Assembly (NCBI GenBank): GCA_963742875.1
Contig: CAVUNO010000001.1
Coordinates: 1-64,000 of the forward strand
Reading direction: 5' to 3'
DNA: 64,000 nt
Origin: Bog-532 sp963742875
Lineage (GTDB): Bacteria > Actinomycetota > Actinomycetes > Streptosporangiales > Streptosporangiaceae
Positions 8,917 through 17,995 of this stretch are shown here, piece after piece (within the stretch, counting starts at the first letter, position 1; each line of letters begins with the position of its first letter). Position numbers and translations under genes: made by a program. The notes under the pieces are model-generated. The model was given only the letters and a program-made list of their open reading frames with translations. It was not told where the DNA came from and did no database searches.

Positions 8917-9010
8917 CACCACGGGGGTCCAAAGGTCCGGCGCCTACGGACGCTGAGTTCGTGGTCTTCCCGGCACGTTTGAGTATCGGGTTCTACCACT
9001 TCGGCCACTG

Positions 9011-9253
9011 GCACCGTGAATGGCTTCGACACCAGTACGAACACCCCCATCGGTGGCACCATCGCCACCTTCAACCTGCCCACCGGAAAACCACCGGAAA
9101 GACGCCGCCGGCCAGAACGGCGACATCGCGTTTGACTCGGCGGGCAACATGTACGTCCTGTCCTCCGACGCAACCAAAGTCGCGATCGGCGTAGTGGCCC
9201 GAACCCAACCACTGGCTCAGCTACCGCCGTCCATATGCCCGACACCGTACTGA
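9011..9253 (+). pseudogene. Secreted beta-propeller-type repeat protein, remnant
   Basis: Two frames contain propeller-like text: TVNGFDTSTNTPIGGTIATF, followed after a shift by NGDIAFDSAGNMYVLSSD. Such NHL/YVTN-like repeats occur in secreted or surface proteins. No start, signal peptide or further repeats are seen, and the frame closes at 9253. Identification rests on short motifs only. Confidence 0.4.
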
Positions 9254-9290
9254 CCTCGCGCGGGCTCGCTGGCTGCGGCCGCGGCTTCAA

Positions 9291-9330
9291 ATATCCGTCA
9301 CCTGACGGATGTCTCGCCATGCAAATTGCA
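9291..9330 (+). promoter_or_regulatory. Composite operator, copy A
   Basis: A 22-bp dyad (ATATCCGTCAC then CTGACGGATGT), 7 bp, then the 11-bp dyad TGCAAATTGCA. The same arrangement recurs at 17170-17209 and 23682-23721 (both minus strand). Here it is followed by GGAG and by a truncated flavohaemoglobin, so it is a duplicated flavohaemoglobin promoter. Confidence 0.7.
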
Positions 9331-9451
9331 GGAGATTTGCCATGCAAGTACCGGCACGACCCAGTCTGCGGCAGCCGACCGGATCCGCAGGCCGGAGGTC
9401 AGCGTGCCGAGATCAGCTAAATGGTGGCGACGCCGGAGAAAGGCGGGACCG

Positions 9452-9630
9452 TTGGACGTTGCCCGGCGGGAAAGCTTCGCCCATGTCGCGGTGCACGGTC
9501 ACGAGCTATCGCTGTTCTTCTCCGCCGACCTGTTCCTCAAGCATCCGGAGGCGCGGGACATGGTTCCCGTCTCGATGGCGGCACAGCGCAGCCACCTCGC
9601 TGGCGCGCTCGGGAAGATCGTCGAAGCCGG
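9452..9630 (+). pseudogene. Flavohaemoglobin, N-terminal globin stub (duplicate of 15930-17048)
   Basis: From TTG at 9452 the frame reads LDVARRESFAHVAVHGHELS, then LFFSADLFLKHPEARDM and VSMAAQRSHLAGALGKIVE. This matches the first ~55 residues of the complete flavohaemoglobin at 17048 on the opposite strand, including the identical upstream GGCGGGACCG. The B10 Tyr position is Ser here. Homology stops at about 9640, exactly where the oppositely oriented NOS gene loses its normal C-terminus. The rest of the globin and the whole reductase are missing. Confidence 0.85.
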
Positions 9631-10942
9631 CCGATGTCCGCTCGGCAGGCGCCGGGTGGCGGTAGAAGTTCGGTGTCTGGTCGAAATCCTGATAATTGCG
9701 GTGGAAGACCGGGGTCGCGGAGGATGCGGCAGGCGGCACGATCCAGGTCCAGTCAGCCGGGCACGCCCGGCCGTGCCGTTCTTCCCGCTCTATGTGCTGG
9801 AGAAAGCGGACCGACTCGGTGTGATGGTCGGTGATCGTGACGCCGGCGGCGCTGAACGAATGCAGGACCGCGAGGTTGAGCTCGGTCATTGCCTTGTCTT
9901 TCCACAGGTTCCGGTCGCTGGCCACCGAAAGGCCCATGCGGGCGGCGACCACGGACAGCTGGTCGTAACGGCCACTGTCGCCGAGGTCCCGCGATCCGAT
10001 CTCCGTGCCCATATACCAGCCATTAAATGGCGCGGCGGGGTAACAGATGCCGCCGATGTCCAGGTACATGTCGCTGATGACCGGCACGGCGTGCCACCGC
10101 AGCCCGAGGTTGGCGAACCAGCGAAACTCCGGATGCTCGATGGGTACCTCGAGTACTGCGTCGGCGGGTATCTCGTGCGCGGTGACGGGTGCGCCGGCCT
10201 CCTGCACGAGCAGCGGAAGTATGTCGAACCGGCCGGCTGGCCGCCTGCCCGGCCAGCCGAGATCGAAGGCAAGCCGGGTGAGGCCGGTATTCGCCGGGTC
10301 CCCGATGACGGGGCCGTAGCCCGTCTCGTAGCCCGCGTACCGAACGAGCTGGGAGCTGAGGATCCGGGGTCCTGGCCGACCCGGCGCGTCCGGCGCGAAT
10401 ACGGTGATCACCGGCCGGATCCGGCCGTCGTTAGTGGCCTCGCGCAGGTGCGTGACCGACTCGGCGGCGATGTCCGGTGCCGTGGTGACCTCGCGACGGT
10501 CTCGCACCTGGAGGCTGCGCCAGTACAGCCGCCCGATACATCGCGAACTGTTCCGCCAGCCGACACGCGCGCCAAATTCCAGTTCAGCCGGGGTGTGCCA
10601 GTACGTACCCGACGTCTCGATCCTGCGGCGAACGTGCCAGAGCCGCCGGTCGGGCGACCCGAGGCGATTCTCCCTGTAGAACAGCGCGATGAACTGCTCG
10701 GCGCTGGCCAGCAGGCCGTCGAGGGAGGACGGGCCATAGCCTGTCCCGGACCGCTCAGCTGGAATCGAGGCCAGGTTAGCGGCGAAGCCGGCCCGAGCTT
10801 CGTCTCCCCCCACGGGGCAGGCGCGCGGAGGCGGGAATGCCGGCGACCCATCGCCCGGTTCCAGGCCGAGGGCGCGGCCCGGCGGCTGGCCCCGGCCAGG
10901 AATGCGCCAGCGAGAACCCGGACGGACTTGGTTCAGGTCCAC
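9506..10942 (-). CDS. nos: Bacterial nitric oxide synthase oxygenase (C-terminal tail abnormal)
   Basis: Makes NO from arginine using haem, tetrahydrobiopterin-like cofactor and an external reductase. Haem ligand Cys135 is in WRNSSRCIGRLYW; the substrate-binding Trp-Glu is in NGWYMGTEIGSRDL; HYHTES-like text appears as ITDHHTES. The family end is FHRNYQDFDQTPNFYRHP (about residue 430). The frame then continues 46 residues through the antisense strand of the globin stub at 9452-9630, so the native stop was lost at a rearrangement junction near 9645. GTG 10942 has GGGGAGG 6 nt upstream. No reductase domain is attached, as usual in bacteria. Confidence 0.92.
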   Translation of the reverse strand: MDLNQVRPGSRWRIPGRGQPPGRALGLEPGDGSPAFPPPRACPVGGDEARAGFAANLASIPAERSGTGYGPSSLDGLLASAEQFIALFYRENRLGSPDRRLWHVRRRIETSGTYWHTPAELEFGARVGWRNSSRCIGRLYWRSLQVRDRREVTTAPDIAAESVTHLREATNDGRIRPVITVFAPDAPGRPGPRILSSQLVRYAGYETGYGPVIGDPANTGLTRLAFDLGWPGRRPAGRFDILPLLVQEAGAPVTAHEIPADAVLEVPIEHPEFRWFANLGLRWHAVPVISDMYLDIGGICYPAAPFNGWYMGTEIGSRDLGDSGRYDQLSVVAARMGLSVASDRNLWKDKAMTELNLAVLHSFSAAGVTITDHHTESVRFLQHIEREERHGRACPADWTWIVPPAASSATPVFHRNYQDFDQTPNFYRHPAPAERTSAGFDDLPERASEVAALCRHRDGNHVPRLRMLEEQVGGEEQR

Positions 10943-11114
10943 GGAGACCTCCCCGGTAGCCCCGAGGTGCTGCGGCCCTCGATGCCGGGCAGCCTGCGAC
11001 TTCCGGCTACCTCAGACCGCAGCACGATCGTGTGCTACCAGCTTGGGCGGTCATCTTGCCCTCTTCTTGACGCTTACCTTGCGCCGTCAAGCGGGGCTGG
11101 CGGCGGTACGCCGG

Positions 11115-14100
11115 CTACGAGATGCGGACGGCAAAGGCGGGGGCCGTGGTCTCTATGCGTATCCGCGCTGACTCTGCCTCTGGCACGCCGAGCCGTTCGA
11201 AGATGTCCAGGGCCTGCCGCAAGGCAATCCGCGCGGCATCGAACCGCTGTGTGTCCAGCATCGCTTCCGCGCTTCCCTCGAGGATCTTGCCTTCCTCGTA
11301 CGGTTCGCCGATCTCTCTCGACAACCTGAGAGCGGCGTGATAATGATCGAGCGCTTCCGGGTACCGGCCCGATTCGCGATATATGTCGGCGATCATGCGC
11401 AGGGCGACCAACTGCTGGGACAGGTTCCCAATATCCTCGGCGATCAGACGCGCCCGCTGATGATGAACAAGTGCCTCGTCGTAGCACGAGGCACTCTGGT
11501 AGATGGCGCCGATGTCATTGAGCACCTCGGCTTCACGCGGCAGGTCGCCGATGTCCCGGTATATCGTGAGGGCCCGCCGGCAGGCGGCCAGTGCTTCCTC
11601 GTAGCTGCCCTTGTAACGGTGGACGCCGCCAATGTTGTGGTGCAGGGCCGCCTCGTTCTGCGGTCCGCCTATTTCACGAAATATCTGCAGAGCTTTCTGG
11701 TAGGCGTCGAGCGCGTCCCGATGATAACCGCTGGACAGATGTACCGGGCCCAGATTGTTGTGCGCCTTCGCTTCCCCGCGCCGGTCGCCGACGGCACGAT
11801 AGAGCGACAGCGCCTCCCGCATCGATGCGTTGGCCTCGGGGTAACGGCCCAGAAACCAGCAGGTGATACCGGAATGGCTCAAGGTATCGGCCACGCCGCG
11901 CGGGTCCGCGGCCGCGCGGTACAGCATCCGAGCTTCGGAAAAATAGGCGAGCGCCTCACGGGAACGGGCGGTGCGCTGGTGAGCCTGGCCTATCTGGTCC
12001 AGGGCCCCGGCCTCGCCGCTCCGGTCGGCCAGCGACCGGTAGATGGCCGCGGCTTCCTCAGCCAGCGGGATCGCCGCCTCGTGCTGGCCGGTCTGCTGGC
12101 GCACCGCGCTGAGGGCCAGCGCCGCCCGCGCGGTCCGGGCCGGATCAGCGATATCCCGGCCGGCTTGCAGGGCGAGGGCATGGGCGGCGGCCGCCTCATC
12201 CCAGTACGCCCTGATCTCCATGAAGTCCGTCAGCAGGTCGATGAGGTCGGCGCACTTGTGCTTCCACTCGTGCCGGCCCGCGTAGCGCGCGGCCTGCAGG
12301 ATGTTGCGCCACTCCGATTCCAGCCAGCCTGCCGCGTCTTCCTGCGTACCCAGGGCCGGGCTGCCCGCCGGCACCTCAGTACCAACCGCGGGACCCCGGC
12401 GGCGGAGCGGGTGGAGGACCCGGTCGGCCAGGCCGGCGGTGTGCAGGTAGTAGTCGAGGAGCCTGCTCACGGCCTGCCGCTGCTCGGCCCCGGAGTCATC
12501 TTCCGTGGCGCGCGTGGCCGCATAGCCGTGGATGACGTCGTGGAAGCGGAACTGCCCGCCGGGGGTCTGCGTCAGCAGGTGATAATCCAGCAGGGCGACG
12601 AGCGCCTTCTCCGCCTCGGCGAGGGTACCGCCGCCCAGGGCGGCCGCCGCCGGCAGGCTGAAGCTAGCGCACGGGCTGATGCCCAGCCGCCGGAAGAACC
12701 GCTGATGGTCGGGCTCCAGCGCACGGTAGGACAGATCGAAGGCGGCTATCACCTCTGGGGTGTCGAGGCCCGCCACACCGGTGTCACCCAGCCGCGCGGG
12801 GGAGTGCGACAGTTCGTCGATCAGGCCGCTGAGGCCCAGCGGGCCATCGTGCGCGATCCGGCTGGCGGTGAGCTGGATCGCGAGTGGCAGCCGCCCGCTC
12901 AATTCCATCGCCGCCGCGATCTGATCGGCGTCCGCGGCCCGGCTCTCGCCGATGATCCGCCGGAACAACGTGATGGCCTCGTCGGCCGGCAGTACGTCGA
13001 GGGTCAGCGAGCGGCCGCCGAGGTCGGGAAGCCTTCGCCGGGTGGTGATCAAGATCAGGCACCGGCTCGTCACCGGCAGGAGCGGGCCGATCTGGTCATG
13101 CCCGGCCGCGTCGTCCAGGATCACGACGGCGCGACGCCGGCTCAGATAGGCCCGCCACAGTGCGGTGCGCTCGCCCGCGGTTTCCGGTATCTGCGCGGCC
13201 TGGCACGGACATCATCTCGAGCAGGCGGTGCAGTGCCTCGGCTGGGTCGAGCGAGGGGCTCCGGGGATCGTTGGAATGAAGGTTGAGGTAGAGCGTCCCG
13301 TCCGGGTACCGCCCGGAGGCCAGGCGGGCCGCGCGAACCGCCAGCGCGGTCTTCCCCACGCCCGGCATGCCCTCGATGATGGCGATCCCGGGGATGCCGC
13401 CGTACTCCCCGGTGAGCGATGCGAGCTCTTGATCGCGGCCCACGAATTCTGCCGTCTCGGGCGGCAGGGTGTCGGGCGGTGCCGCCCCGGCCGAACGCCG
13501 GCCGGATGGCCTGACGGCCAGCCCGGCGTCGCGGCTCAGGATGCGCTGATGAAGCTCGGACAGCATCCCCCCCGGCTCCGTGCCCTGCTCCTCAACCAGG
13601 CGGCCACGGGTTTCCCGGTAGAGGCTCAGGGCGTCGGCCGGCCGTCCGCTCCGGCAAAGCGCAGTCATCTGGTGGGCGACGAGCGTTTCGTCCGATGGGT
13701 ACTGAACCAGCATCTGGCGAAGTTCACCGACCAGATCGGCGTGCCAGGCCAAGCTCCAGCTCGTACCCGGCCCGCTCGAGAATGGCGGCCCGGCGCTCCT
13801 CTTCGAGGGCGTCCCGCATCCGCGCGGCCCAGTCGCCGCCGATCCCGGCCAGCGCCTGGCCGCGCCAGAGCCCGTCCGCCTCGCGCAGCAGCCCGGCGGC
13901 CTGTTCGTAATCGCCGCTGGCGGCGAGGGCATCCGCCTGCCGGCGCAGCCGGCGGAACTGATGCACGTCAACCGTCTCGGGATCGAGTTCAAGCAGGTAG
14001 CCCTGCGCCCGCCCCACCAGCCGCACGTCGTCTCCCACGGCCTGCCGGAGGGAGGCCCGGAGCCTCGCCACGTAGACCGAAAGGCTGTCCCTGGCCTTGG

Positions 14101-14266
14101 GCGGGGGACGCGAATCCCACAGCCGGTCAATGAGAGTCTCGACCGGGACCAGCGCGCGCGGCGCCAGCAGGAGCATGGCCAGGATGGATCGCGCCCGGGC
14201 GCGCCCAAGATCGTGCCGCCGTCCGGCCGACCAGAGCTCAATCGGTCCTAGGGCCCGGAATTCCAT
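11115..14266 (-). pseudogene. AfsR/SARP-type regulator (BTAD-NB-ARC-TPR) with two apparent frameshifts
   Basis: Start MEFRALGPIELWSAGRRHDL, an OmpR-type winged helix, then a bacterial transcriptional activation domain. The frame breaks near 13745 (GLARRSGR in one frame, HADLVGELRQML in the next), giving FVGRDQELASL and the P-loop GMPGVGKTAL. It breaks again near 13198 and continues VVILDDAAGHDQ, an NB-ARC region and about ten TPR units down to 11115. Restored length is about 1050 residues, the size of AfsR. Such STAND regulators activate secondary metabolism. Both breaks need only one base each, so sequencing error or recent decay are possible. It is divergent from the exported peptide at 14788. 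Confidence 0.85.
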
Positions 14267-14787
14267 GATCGCCTTGCACCTTCTACCCCCGTCGACAGGT
14301 CGTAGCTGATACCCGAACAGGAATGTGCCGAAGCATCCTTATTGAGGCTAATACCCCTAGTCGGGATTTCCCACCCGTAGCCACAGAGAATTAGCGGAAC
14401 GGCAAATGCCGCTGCCGGTGGCTTGCGACGCAAGTTTCACCGCAATTTCACGGCCTGCTGGCTGTCCGCCGGGTGAGACTTCTCCTGCCAGGGCTCCATT
14501 CTCGTCGGCAGGCAGTCCGGATCGTCCGCGGGCCGGCCCGGAAGCTCATCTCCCGGCCAGTGAAAGCCTGGCTGCCCGAACCTATTTCGCCGGGTTCGCC
14601 TCAAGTGACCATTTAGTACGATGTGAGCGCATATGGACGTGCGGGCTCAGGGACGATATCAAACCGGCTGGGCAAAATGTCGGGCGGATTCATCCGAATA
14701 GCTCATCAAGCGGTACGTAATGCGGTAGTTTCGCTATTGAGACACTCTGCGCAGACCTCATATCTATACCGATAAGGGATCGCCTCG
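14267..14787. promoter_or_regulatory. Divergent intergenic region, AfsR-like gene and exported peptide
   Basis: 521 bp without a convincing gene, less GC-rich than its surroundings and carrying the promoters of both flanking genes. ATACCCCTAGTCGGGAT at 14351-14367 loosely recalls the CsoR-type operators at 29-32 kb but has wrong spacing. Confidence 0.45.
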
Positions 14788-15072
14788 ATGAAGACTCATA
14801 AGTGGATACTGCCTGCCGATATGCAGGCACGAATCGGCCCGGCCGAGAGCCCGGCGGGCGTAACACGAACCGATCCGCCGGGCCGGGCAGCGCGCGGCAT
14901 TCTCATTCTCGCTCTCGTGCTCGGCGGTCTCGGTGCCGAGGGCGCCGTAACCGCAGGCCACGGCACCGGCGACCAGGCCAGCGCCCATCACACGGCAGGT
15001 GCCAATCGCCCCGCAGCCAGCACTTACCTGACCAGCTCCGTTCGCGTCAAGCCTGATACCTTTTTGTGGTAA
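14788..15072 (+). CDS. Small exported or membrane-anchored peptide ending KPDTFLW
   Basis: 94 residues, no recognised domain. Residues 1-36 are polar, about 37-55 are hydrophobic (ILILALVLGGLGAEGAV), and the remaining 40 residues are polar and end VRVKPDTFLW. The topology suggests a signal anchor with the C-terminus outside. Supports for being real: AAGGGA 8 nt before the ATG, a perfect 37-bp hairpin 55 bp after the stop, and a C-terminal motif shared with the unrelated-looking peptide at 19631-19795 (KPDTYYNG). It is divergent from an AfsR-like STAND regulator. Function unknown; a signalling peptide is a hypothesis. Confidence 0.6.
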   Translation: MKTHKWILPADMQARIGPAESPAGVTRTDPPGRAARGILILALVLGGLGAEGAVTAGHGTGDQASAHHTAGANRPAASTYLTSSVRVKPDTFLW

Positions 15073-15127
15073 CCGGGTATCACGCTCAGCACCTACGCGT
15101 CTCATAAGGAGCTGACGGCCGACACGG

Positions 15128-15164
15128 AGGCGCGCCCCTAATGGTCACCATTAGGGGCGCGCCT
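15128..15164. terminator. Perfect 18-bp inverted repeat, bidirectional terminator
   Basis: AGGCGCGCCCCTAATGGT and its exact complement are separated by one base. It lies between the convergent peptide gene (stop 15072) and the DivIVA-like gene (stop 15205). Confidence 0.75.
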
Positions 15165-15204
15165 GCGGTCGGCTGGACTAAATGGAGCCGCTGTCCGCGT
15201 CCTT

Positions 15205-15945
15205 TCAGTGGCGCAGATATGCGTGGCTATCAATCGGCGGCGCGAGGGCAGCTGGCCCGCTTTGCTGCGCCCCGGCAGTTGACGCAGCTTGTGCTGCTTC
15301 CTGAAGTGACGCCGTTTCCTTGCGCTCCCATTCCTCGATGCCGCGCAGGATTCCCTCGGTGTAAGCGCGCAGGTGCGCCCGGTAGACGTCACTGTAGGTG
15401 CGCAGATACGCCAGTTCCGCCTGCGCGGCCCGCTGCTCTTCGCCGGACTGCGGCGCCGCGGCCCCGTTCAGCGCGAAAACCGCTGCCTCGCGGGCCTTGG
15501 CGTGTGCATCTTCCAGAAGCTTGTCTGAGCACTGCTGGGCCTCCTGCATGATCTCATCGCGGCGCAGCCTGGTCTCCTCGGTCAGCCGACTGCTGTAATC
15601 CTGCGCATCGGCCACGTACTTGTCGGCGGTGACCTGCGCGGTTGACAGTATCCGCACCGCGTGTACGTGCGCGTCCGCCTCACCGAACAGGACGGCCTGC
15701 CCATCGCCGTCGGCCTCTCCGGCGATGATCCGGCGGCGGAGCCGCTGAACTTCCTGCCACAGTGACGTCCGTTCGTTCACCAGACACACAAACTCGGCGT
15801 GCACCGCGCTCAGGAACTCCCGGACGGGCTCTTCCTCATAGCCACGTCGGCCCAGCCGCGACATCGGAAACGCCGCGGTCTGCAGCTCTTCGGGGGTCAT
15901 CCGGCTCTGCTCGTCGAACCATGCTGTGGTCAAGGCTCGCTCCAC
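15205..15945 (-). CDS. DivIVA-domain coiled-coil protein
   Basis: 246 residues. After a short leader, TPEELQTAAFPMSRLGRRGY and EEEPVREFLSAVHAEF match the DivIVA N-terminal lipid-binding domain. A long coiled coil follows (NERTSLWQEVQRLRRRI, then DAQDYSSRLTEETRLRRDE). Such proteins mark poles and curved membranes and guide polar growth in actinobacteria. GTG 15945 overlaps the flavohaemoglobin stop by 16 bases and has GAGG 8 nt upstream, so the two are translationally coupled; ATG 15900 is an alternative. The pairing of a cell-pole protein with an NO-detoxifying enzyme is unusual. Confidence 0.75.
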   Translation of the reverse strand: MERALTTAWFDEQSRMTPEELQTAAFPMSRLGRRGYEEEPVREFLSAVHAEFVCLVNERTSLWQEVQRLRRRIIAGEADGDGQAVLFGEADAHVHAVRILSTAQVTADKYVADAQDYSSRLTEETRLRRDEIMQEAQQCSDKLLEDAHAKAREAAVFALNGAAAPQSGEEQRAAQAELAYLRTYSDVYRAHLRAYTEGILRGIEEWERKETASLQEAAQAASTAGAQQSGPAALAPPIDSHAYLRH

Positions 15946-17048
15946 CCGAAATCCTCGATGTGTATGTGATCCTGCGCCATGCCCGCGGAGGCCAGCTGAG
16001 CGGCAGCGTCCCGGACCATCTTGGCCGGGCCGGCCAGGTAGGCGTCGTGCCCCGACCAATCGCCGTGCCGGGCCACGACGTCCGGGAGGCTGCCGGTCTC
16101 GCCGGCGAACTTGGGGCTGGCCGACACGACTGGCGTGATGGTCAGCCACGAGAACTCGGCGGCCATCTTCTCCAGGCTCTCCAGGTCATAGAGCCCGTCG
16201 GCGGTCCGCGCACCGAAGAACAGGTGTACCCTCGGCGGCTGAAACAGCGTGGCTACCTGGTCGAGAATGGCTTTCAGCGGGGCCAGCCCGGTGCTTCCCG
16301 CCACCAGCAAGAGGTCCCGGCCAGAGATGGGCTGACTCAGCGTAAGAACACCGACGGGAGGTCCGAGCCTGAGTTCGGTACCGGCGACCGTCCTGCTGGT
16401 AAGCGCCATACTCACTGCGCCACCGTCGATCAGCCGGATGTGGAACTCCAGTAGCCCGTCCTGACGCGGTGCGTTCGCCATGGAGTAGTAGCGCCACAGC
16501 CTGGGGCGGCTGGGGGTTTCGATCGCCACGGACTGCCCCGGCAGGTAGTCCATTCGCGGCTCCGGCTGGACGAACAGCACGGAGACATCGAAGGACCTCG
16601 GCTCGTGGGCCACGACCGTACCCCGCCACCAGGGCGGCCGCAGTTGCTCGTCCGCGCTCGCCGCCGCCGTCATGACGGAGCCGACGAGCTGATAGGCCGC
16701 CCTCCAATCGGCGGCCAGCTCCGCCGTCCAGGCCGGCCCGGAAAAATGTTCCAAGGTCGCCAGCAGACTGGCGCCCACCGCGTCATAATGCTTGGCAATA
16801 ACGCCGAACTTCCGGTGATCACGGCCCAGGCCCTGAAGGAACGCCGTCAGATCATCAAGGCTGTCTACCTGGGAAACAATCTTCACCAGGGCATCGGCGA
16901 AGTGGCTGCGCTGTACCGCCATCGAGACGGGGAACATGCCCCGCACCTCTGGATGCCTCAGGAACAGGTCGGAGTAGAAGAACAGCGGTAGCTCGTCACC
17001 GTGCACCGTGATCTGGGCGAAGCTTTCCCGCAGCCGGGCAACGTCCAA
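15930..17048 (-). CDS. hmp: Flavohaemoglobin (NO dioxygenase)
   Basis: Converts NO to nitrate using NAD(P)H. From a TTG start at 17048 (7 nt after GAGAGGCGGG) the protein has 372 residues: globin about 1-140 with Tyr25 (B10), Gln46 (E7) and proximal His87 in AKHYDAVG; a ferredoxin-reductase FAD domain with LWRYYSMANAP; and an NAD domain with VAGSTGLAPLKAI and a C-terminal IHIEDFG. A longer frame reaches 17255 but runs through the operator at 17170-17209, so the upstream part is not coding. It is close to NOS, suggesting protection from self-made NO. The 5' end is duplicated at 9.3-9.6 kb. Confidence 0.9.
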   Translation of the reverse strand: MDVARLRESFAQITVHGDELPLFFYSDLFLRHPEVRGMFPVSMAVQRSHFADALVKIVSQVDSLDDLTAFLQGLGRDHRKFGVIAKHYDAVGASLLATLEHFSGPAWTAELAADWRAAYQLVGSVMTAAASADEQLRPPWWRGTVVAHEPRSFDVSVLFVQPEPRMDYLPGQSVAIETPSRPRLWRYYSMANAPRQDGLLEFHIRLIDGGAVSMALTSRTVAGTELRLGPPVGVLTLSQPISGRDLLLVAGSTGLAPLKAILDQVATLFQPPRVHLFFGARTADGLYDLESLEKMAAEFSWLTITPVVSASPKFAGETGSLPDVVARHGDWSGHDAYLAGPAKMVRDAAAQLASAGMAQDHIHIEDFGWSEP

Positions 17049-17169
17049 CGGTCCCGCCTCTCTCCGCCGTCGCCGGCAGCGGGCGGATCCGGCACGCTGA
17101 AGCTGCGGCCTGAAGATCCGCTCACCGGTCGCACGCCGGATCACGCCGTCACTTGCAGGGCAAGTCTCA

Positions 17170-17209
17170 TGCAAGTTGCACAGCAAGACATCCGTCAGCT
17201 GACGGATGT
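17170..17209 (-). promoter_or_regulatory. Composite operator, copy B (flavohaemoglobin promoter)
   Basis: Perfect 22-bp dyad (half-site ACATCCGTCAG), 7 bp, then TGCAACTTGCA reading on the minus strand, about 120 bp before the flavohaemoglobin start. Spacing is identical to copies A and C. Confidence 0.75.
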
Positions 17210-17320
17210 CTGAAGCGGGCCGCCTCAAGCTGGGCTTCGCCGTCACCGGCGTCAATGGCGGTCCCCGCTGAAGTACCGTTCGGCTCTATCCACGGCGGCG
17301 GGCAGCGGCGGTACCAAGAA

Positions 17321-17351
17321 GCGGAGAGCCCCTCTCAACGGGGCTCTCCGC
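17321..17351 (-). terminator. Hairpin after the DUF397 gene
   Basis: GCGGAGAGCCCC and GGGGCTCTCCGC form a 12-bp perfect stem with a 7-base loop, 58 bp beyond the DUF397 stop. Confidence 0.7.
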
Positions 17352-17408
17352 CTGTGTTCTGATCGACAGCTCTGACAGGCAGAACGCTACGGCGCTTTGC
17401 CTGGGCAG

Positions 17409-17648
17409 TCACTTCCTGCCGAAACTGTCGAATTCTCCCTTTCGTGCGCCGCCGAGAAATGCATGCCATTCGTCCGGTGTAAACCGGAGAACCGGCCCTT
17501 CGGAGTCCCTGCTGTTGCGAATACCGATCGTGCCGTCGAGTAGACTCGCCACCTCGACGCAGTTGCCGTTGGCGAAACTCAGCGAACTCTTAACCCAGGA
17601 CGGACCTGAACCCAGCCTTTCGGGCGAATCTCCGAGCGTTGGCCCCAC
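17409..17648 (-). CDS. DUF397 small protein
   Basis: 79 residues. The family signature WVKSSLSFANGNCVEVASL and IGIRNSRDSEGPVLRFTPDE plus WHAFLGGARKGEFD is complete. DUF397 proteins are small partners of XRE/DUF5753 regulators in streptomycetes and relatives, and that regulator lies just upstream here. The GTG start has GAGG 7 nt before it. The pair is thought to act in developmental or antibiotic control, but the mechanism is unknown in general. Confidence 0.9.
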   Translation of the reverse strand: MGPTLGDSPERLGSGPSWVKSSLSFANGNCVEVASLLDGTIGIRNSRDSEGPVLRFTPDEWHAFLGGARKGEFDSFGRK

Positions 17649-17995
17649 GTTACTACCTCACTGATTGGTGTGAATTATCCGATAAATGGTGACTACATAC
17701 TGTATCTATGTATTTACCCAAAGTAGCCACCCAACTCTGAGAATAGCAGACATCACTGAGCCGCCAATGTCACTTTCACATCAATTAGCACTACGGCACA
17801 GTAAGTGTTCGTGATACCCACGGTTTTGCACACACCTCAACCGTGCGCAGACATGGCGACGCCCGTCAGCCCAGCGGGCGCCGCTGGTCAGTTCCGGCAA
17901 GAAAGAAGAGTCATACTTCCCGGCCGTCAGGCGGGCCAGGAACGATCACGTTAGAAGGCCATCACCGCAGGCGCGGGGGCTGAACGGCTACGTCA
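17649..17995. other. Intergenic, no gene seen
   Basis: 347 bp between the XRE regulator and DUF397. It is AT-richer near 17680-17800, probably the DUF397 promoter. No repeat or RNA was recognised. Confidence 0.4.

Noticed and set aside
9326..11329. A 667-codon plus-strand frame opposite NOS
   Set aside because: Only its first part (9452-9630) is homologous, to the flavohaemoglobin head; the rest is antisense of NOS.
11337..13286. A 649-codon plus-strand frame opposite the AfsR-like gene
   Set aside because: No family motifs; mirrors the TPR region on the other strand.
14351..14367. ATACCCC...CGGGAT as a fourth CsoR-type operator
   Set aside because: Four-base centre and incomplete right half; geometry differs from the three good sites.
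17170..17209. Composite operator read as a conserved coding segment (QVA..DI.QLTDV appears in translation at two copies)
   Set aside because: The third copy differs and stops at once, no longer protein similarity surrounds any copy, and position before flavohaemoglobin fits a regulatory site better.
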